64,000 bases of DNA, taken from NCBI RefSeq assembly GCF_026616895.1, contig NZ_JANYME010000001.1:242615-306614 (forward strand). The letters run 5' to 3'. The stretch's first letter is position 1. Each line of letters opens with the position of its first letter. The DNA comes from Campylobacter sp. MG1 (GTDB lineage: Bacteria; Campylobacterota; Campylobacteria; Campylobacterales; Campylobacteraceae). Below the pieces are notes generated by a model, which saw only the letters and a program-made list of their open reading frames with translations, had not been told where the DNA came from and did no database searches. A program made the translations under genes and the position numbers. Of this stretch, positions 61,461 through 64,000 are shown one piece after another.

Positions 61461-64000
61461 ATGAATAAAAAAATAAAATTATCTTTACTAGCATTTACAT
61501 TAATTACTAATGCTTATTCACAAGATACATTCCCTAGCACTACACAAAATAGCGATATAGAAATAAACAATAAATTACTAGAAAGTGGTAGTAGAGTAAT
61601 ATCTAATGGTTCAATAAATGTAACAAATAACTCTATAATCAAAGGTGATTTAACGGCTAGCAATATTAATATAAATAATTCAACTATTGATAGTGGGAAT
61701 ATTAACAGTAATGATTTTTTAGCTACAACTACAATAGAAAATAATAGTATTGTTAATGGCGGTAATTTTACAGGTGATAATATAATAATAAAAAATAGCA
61801 CTATTAATAATGGTAATTTTTTTAATTCAACCACGATAGAAGATAATACTATCGTTAATGATGGAGTATTTAATGGAGATTTAACTATTAAAAGCAATAA
61901 AATTAATGGTGGTGATTTTAATAATTTAAGTTCAGTATATTTTGATGGCGTAGATATTAACAATAAACTTAATTTTACAACTGATAGATCTATTAATATA
62001 AATAATTCAAATTTAGGTGAGAATATAGAATTTGATTCTAATTCTACAAACAACACTTATATTAATATTTCTAATAGCACAATAAGTAGCAAATTTAATG
62101 ACAAATACGATAGTTTAAGTTTATATGGTTCAATAATTAATACTAGTATTAATGTAGAATATATATCGTATGCTAATAAAAAAAATATTGTTACAAAAGA
62201 TAATATTATAATTGCAGATAGAGCAAATTTTGGTAATAGACCTAGTGGGTACAAACCAAAATATTCAAACGAATTTGATGGAAATTTATATATTAAGGAT
62301 GAGCTTATAATAAGAACAACTATTATCAACGAAAATTCACATATAAAAACCGATGGTATTACTTCAATATTTGCAAGTGATTTTAATGGCACATTAGAAT
62401 CAAGCTCAAAGGTTTATATATTACATAGCAATAATTTAAGTAAAAATTCATTAATAAAATCTAGTGATGATATTTATGTACTTCCTTCGACACAAACTAT
62501 AGCAGATGATAAGGCTCATGAAATATTAACTAATTCATTAGTAAGTGGAACAATAATATCAGATAAAAATATTATAATAAATGATAGAAATATTGAAATA
62601 CCTATTTTTGATATTCCATCTGAGCTACCTATTATGAATGGATACTCATCAGATTATATTGCTTGGCTTTATCCACAATTATCACCAGATGATATAAAAT
62701 ATATAAGAAACAATCCTAGTTTCTCGGAAAATTATATGAAAGATTTTGTAACAATCAAAGACGCCAACCTAACAGCTGATAAAATAAACATAATAGACAC
62801 ATTAATAGAAGGTACTAATAATATAATAAAAGCTAATGAAACCATATTACAATCAGGTAAAGATAAAGAAATAACTTTACAAGATAATAGTACATTTATT
62901 ATACCATCAGCTACAGGCGATGTTTATACTATTAAGAATACAGAATTTATAAACAACACAAACCAAACTAATGAAGTAAAAATTAGTGGAGATGTTAGCT
63001 TAGTAAATGGTAAAGCAACTAATGTAAATTTTAGCGCTGTTAATAATTCTAAAAATTCATTAACCCTTGATAGTATAGAACTTAATAATGTTAATATAGA
63101 TACTAATGATGTATTTGATAATATTACTTTAAATAATATCAATTTAAACACAAACACAATTAAAGCAAATGATAGTATAAGCATAAATAATAATTCAATT
63201 ATTAAAGCAAATAATATTGATACAAATAATCTTACTACCAACGATTCTCATATCTATGCAAACATAAATACAAATAATCTTAATGCTAATAATACAAACT
63301 TTTATTTATATGGTGGAGGAAATGATACAAGTTTAAATGATAAATTTAGTGGTCCTATTATAGTTAATGAAAAAGCAAGTGGTGGTAATAATAAAATCAT
63401 TATAGCAAACACTGACTTATCTTTATTAAAAGATAAAAATGTCCCTATTGCTATTATTAATAATGAAGATGAATTAAAAAAAGATTATTTTAGTGTAGTT
63501 TATAGAAAATCTCAAACAGGTGCTTTAGTAAATTACAAATTAAGTGATGATATCTTACACTTTAATAATATAGAAAACAATAATAAAACAGATAATGTAT
63601 GGAGCTTAGGCTTTAATGATAATGTAGATAGTAGTATTAAAGATAATATTGTATCTAATGTAAATATAGATGATATTAAAGATGAAACATTATCAAATAA
63701 ATTTGAAGGGGATTTAAATAAATTAAATACATACAACAAAGATAATATAAATGATTTTATTATATTTGATAGCTTTAATGAACCAGTAGCTAATGTAATA
63801 AAAACCATAATATACTCTCCATATTACACTACAAGATATTATATAGATGATACAGAAAGTAGATTTACATATTTAAGAAACAATGAAACTAATAAAGGTT
63901 TTTGGATAAATACTGATTATAATTATTTAGAAACTAATACAAATAACTTAAAAGCTAATAGAGTTTATATAGGAGTAGATAATAAATTAGACTTTAATAA
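61461..64000 (+). CDS. autotransporter adhesin-like protein (partial, runs off the end)
   Basis: The first 846 codons are open to the end of the window. A signal peptide covers residues 1-20 (LSLLAFTLITNAYSQD). The passenger is very rich in Asn, Ile, Ser, Thr and Asp, with imperfect repeats of about 20-24 residues such as NNSTIDSGNIN, ENNSIVNGGNF, KNSTINNGNFF and EDNTIVNDGVF, expected to form a beta helix. The last part (NKGFWINTDYNYLETNTNN and then RVYIGVDNKLDFN) looks like the start of the C-terminal beta-barrel of type V autotransporters. It likely is exposed on the surface and mediates adhesion, by family. The barrel end lies outside. Confidence 0.75.
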   Translation, partial: MNKKIKLSLLAFTLITNAYSQDTFPSTTQNSDIEINNKLLESGSRVISNGSINVTNNSIIKGDLTASNININNSTIDSGNINSNDFLATTTIENNSIVNGGNFTGDNIIIKNSTINNGNFFNSTTIEDNTIVNDGVFNGDLTIKSNKINGGDFNNLSSVYFDGVDINNKLNFTTDRSININNSNLGENIEFDSNSTNNTYINISNSTISSKFNDKYDSLSLYGSIINTSINVEYISYANKKNIVTKDNIIIADRANFGNRPSGYKPKYSNEFDGNLYIKDELIIRTTIINENSHIKTDGITSIFASDFNGTLESSSKVYILHSNNLSKNSLIKSSDDIYVLPSTQTIADDKAHEILTNSLVSGTIISDKNIIINDRNIEIPIFDIPSELPIMNGYSSDYIAWLYPQLSPDDIKYIRNNPSFSENYMKDFVTIKDANLTADKINIIDTLIEGTNNIIKANETILQSGKDKEITLQDNSTFIIPSATGDVYTIKNTEFINNTNQTNEVKISGDVSLVNGKATNVNFSAVNNSKNSLTLDSIELNNVNIDTNDVFDNITLNNINLNTNTIKANDSISINNNSIIKANNIDTNNLTTNDSHIYANINTNNLNANNTNFYLYGGGNDTSLNDKFSGPIIVNEKASGGNNKIIIANTDLSLLKDKNVPIAIINNEDELKKDYFSVVYRKSQTGALVNYKLSDDILHFNNIENNNKTDNVWSLGFNDNVDSSIKDNIVSNVNIDDIKDETLSNKFEGDLNKLNTYNKDNINDFIIFDSFNEPVANVIKTIIYSPYYTTRYYIDDTESRFTYLRNNETNKGFWINTDYNYLETNTNNLKANRVYIGVDNKLDFN

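Noticed and set aside
61514..63808. Several long frames on the minus strand (61514-62056, 62057-62392, 62924-63241, 63533-63808)
   Set aside because: They are Leu/Ile/Ser-rich mirrors of the Asn-rich passenger on the other strand and have no binding sites. The + frame is open for the full 2.5 kb with signal peptide and start.
1..64000. tRNA, rRNA or CRISPR arrays
   Set aside because: No cloverleaf with TTCRA and matching arms, no rRNA landmarks and no regularly spaced repeats were seen in any gap, although short tRNA genes are hard to exclude by eye.

Overview
The window is very AT-rich (roughly 25-30% G+C by eye) and codes densely on both strands. Its gene families and local gene orders match Campylobacter (Campylobacterota): cbpA-hspR-kefB, hemC-ubiD, the M23 peptidase-ftsX-ftsE-trmB-flpA-pseudouridine synthase-mrdB block, fbp-mobB beside metG, a receiver-less cheB next to cheR, and trpC-HIT-mnmH. 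Several genes appear to start with TTG after a good ribosome binding site. The species cannot be fixed from the sequence alone. A CHASE2 nucleotide cyclase, TsdA and several unrecognised membrane proteins are part of this strain's profile. I saw no rRNA, tRNA or CRISPR array.

Region 1 (1-5.6 kb) is a decayed integrated plasmid or conjugative element. It carries a zeta-toxin module, a TraM-like protein, a second copy of the antitoxin-like gene, ParA and a ribbon-helix-helix protein. It also carries a broken small membrane-protein gene and the C-terminal end of a MOBP-type relaxase with no start codon. Inside this debris sits an Abi_2/AbiF HEPN abortive-infection protein. Next to it is a short sequence with its own -10 box that can fold into a compact three-way-junction RNA. 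This looks like an AbiF protein-RNA defence or toxin-antitoxin pair and is the best candidate for a special system in the window.

Region 2 (5.6-49.5 kb) is mostly core genome: cell wall (murF, M23 peptidase, ftsEX, mrdB), tRNA charging and modification (metG, trmB, mnmG), and central metabolism (fbp, gpmI, tyrA, ispG, hemC, ubiD, ribE). It also holds dnaB, stress genes (cbpA, hspR), a fibronectin-binding lipoprotein (flpA), a thiosulfate dehydrogenase/tetrathionate reductase (tsdA), chemotaxis adaptation (cheB, cheR) and a MacAB-type exporter. An amino-acid ABC transporter operon at 24.6-27.5 kb is preceded by a previously hidden 26-codon, histidine-rich leader reading frame, which suggests histidine-responsive control. 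A LemA gene is followed by two diverged DUF3137-like genes and a permuted NlpC/P60-like protein.

Region 3 (49.5-52.2 kb) is a rearrangement patch. Two unrecognised membrane-protein genes lie behind an approximately 85-bp duplicated leader, part of which also precedes the membrane-protein gene at 5.6-6.7 kb. The patch also holds a cut-off lipase-like start, a frameshifted relic of the gpmI 3' end, and several copies of a 15-bp element (consensus GAATTTGAATTAGGA), some arranged as hairpins.

Region 4 (52.2-64 kb) holds serS, trpS, a flavoprotein, a run of overlapping genes (coiled-coil protein, methyltransferase, YkgJ-type, TPR-type, a reduced TrpC-like protein, HIT, mnmH), and the first 846 codons of a large Asn-rich autotransporter that runs off the end. 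The autotransporter's -10 box is directly preceded by a run of eleven T.
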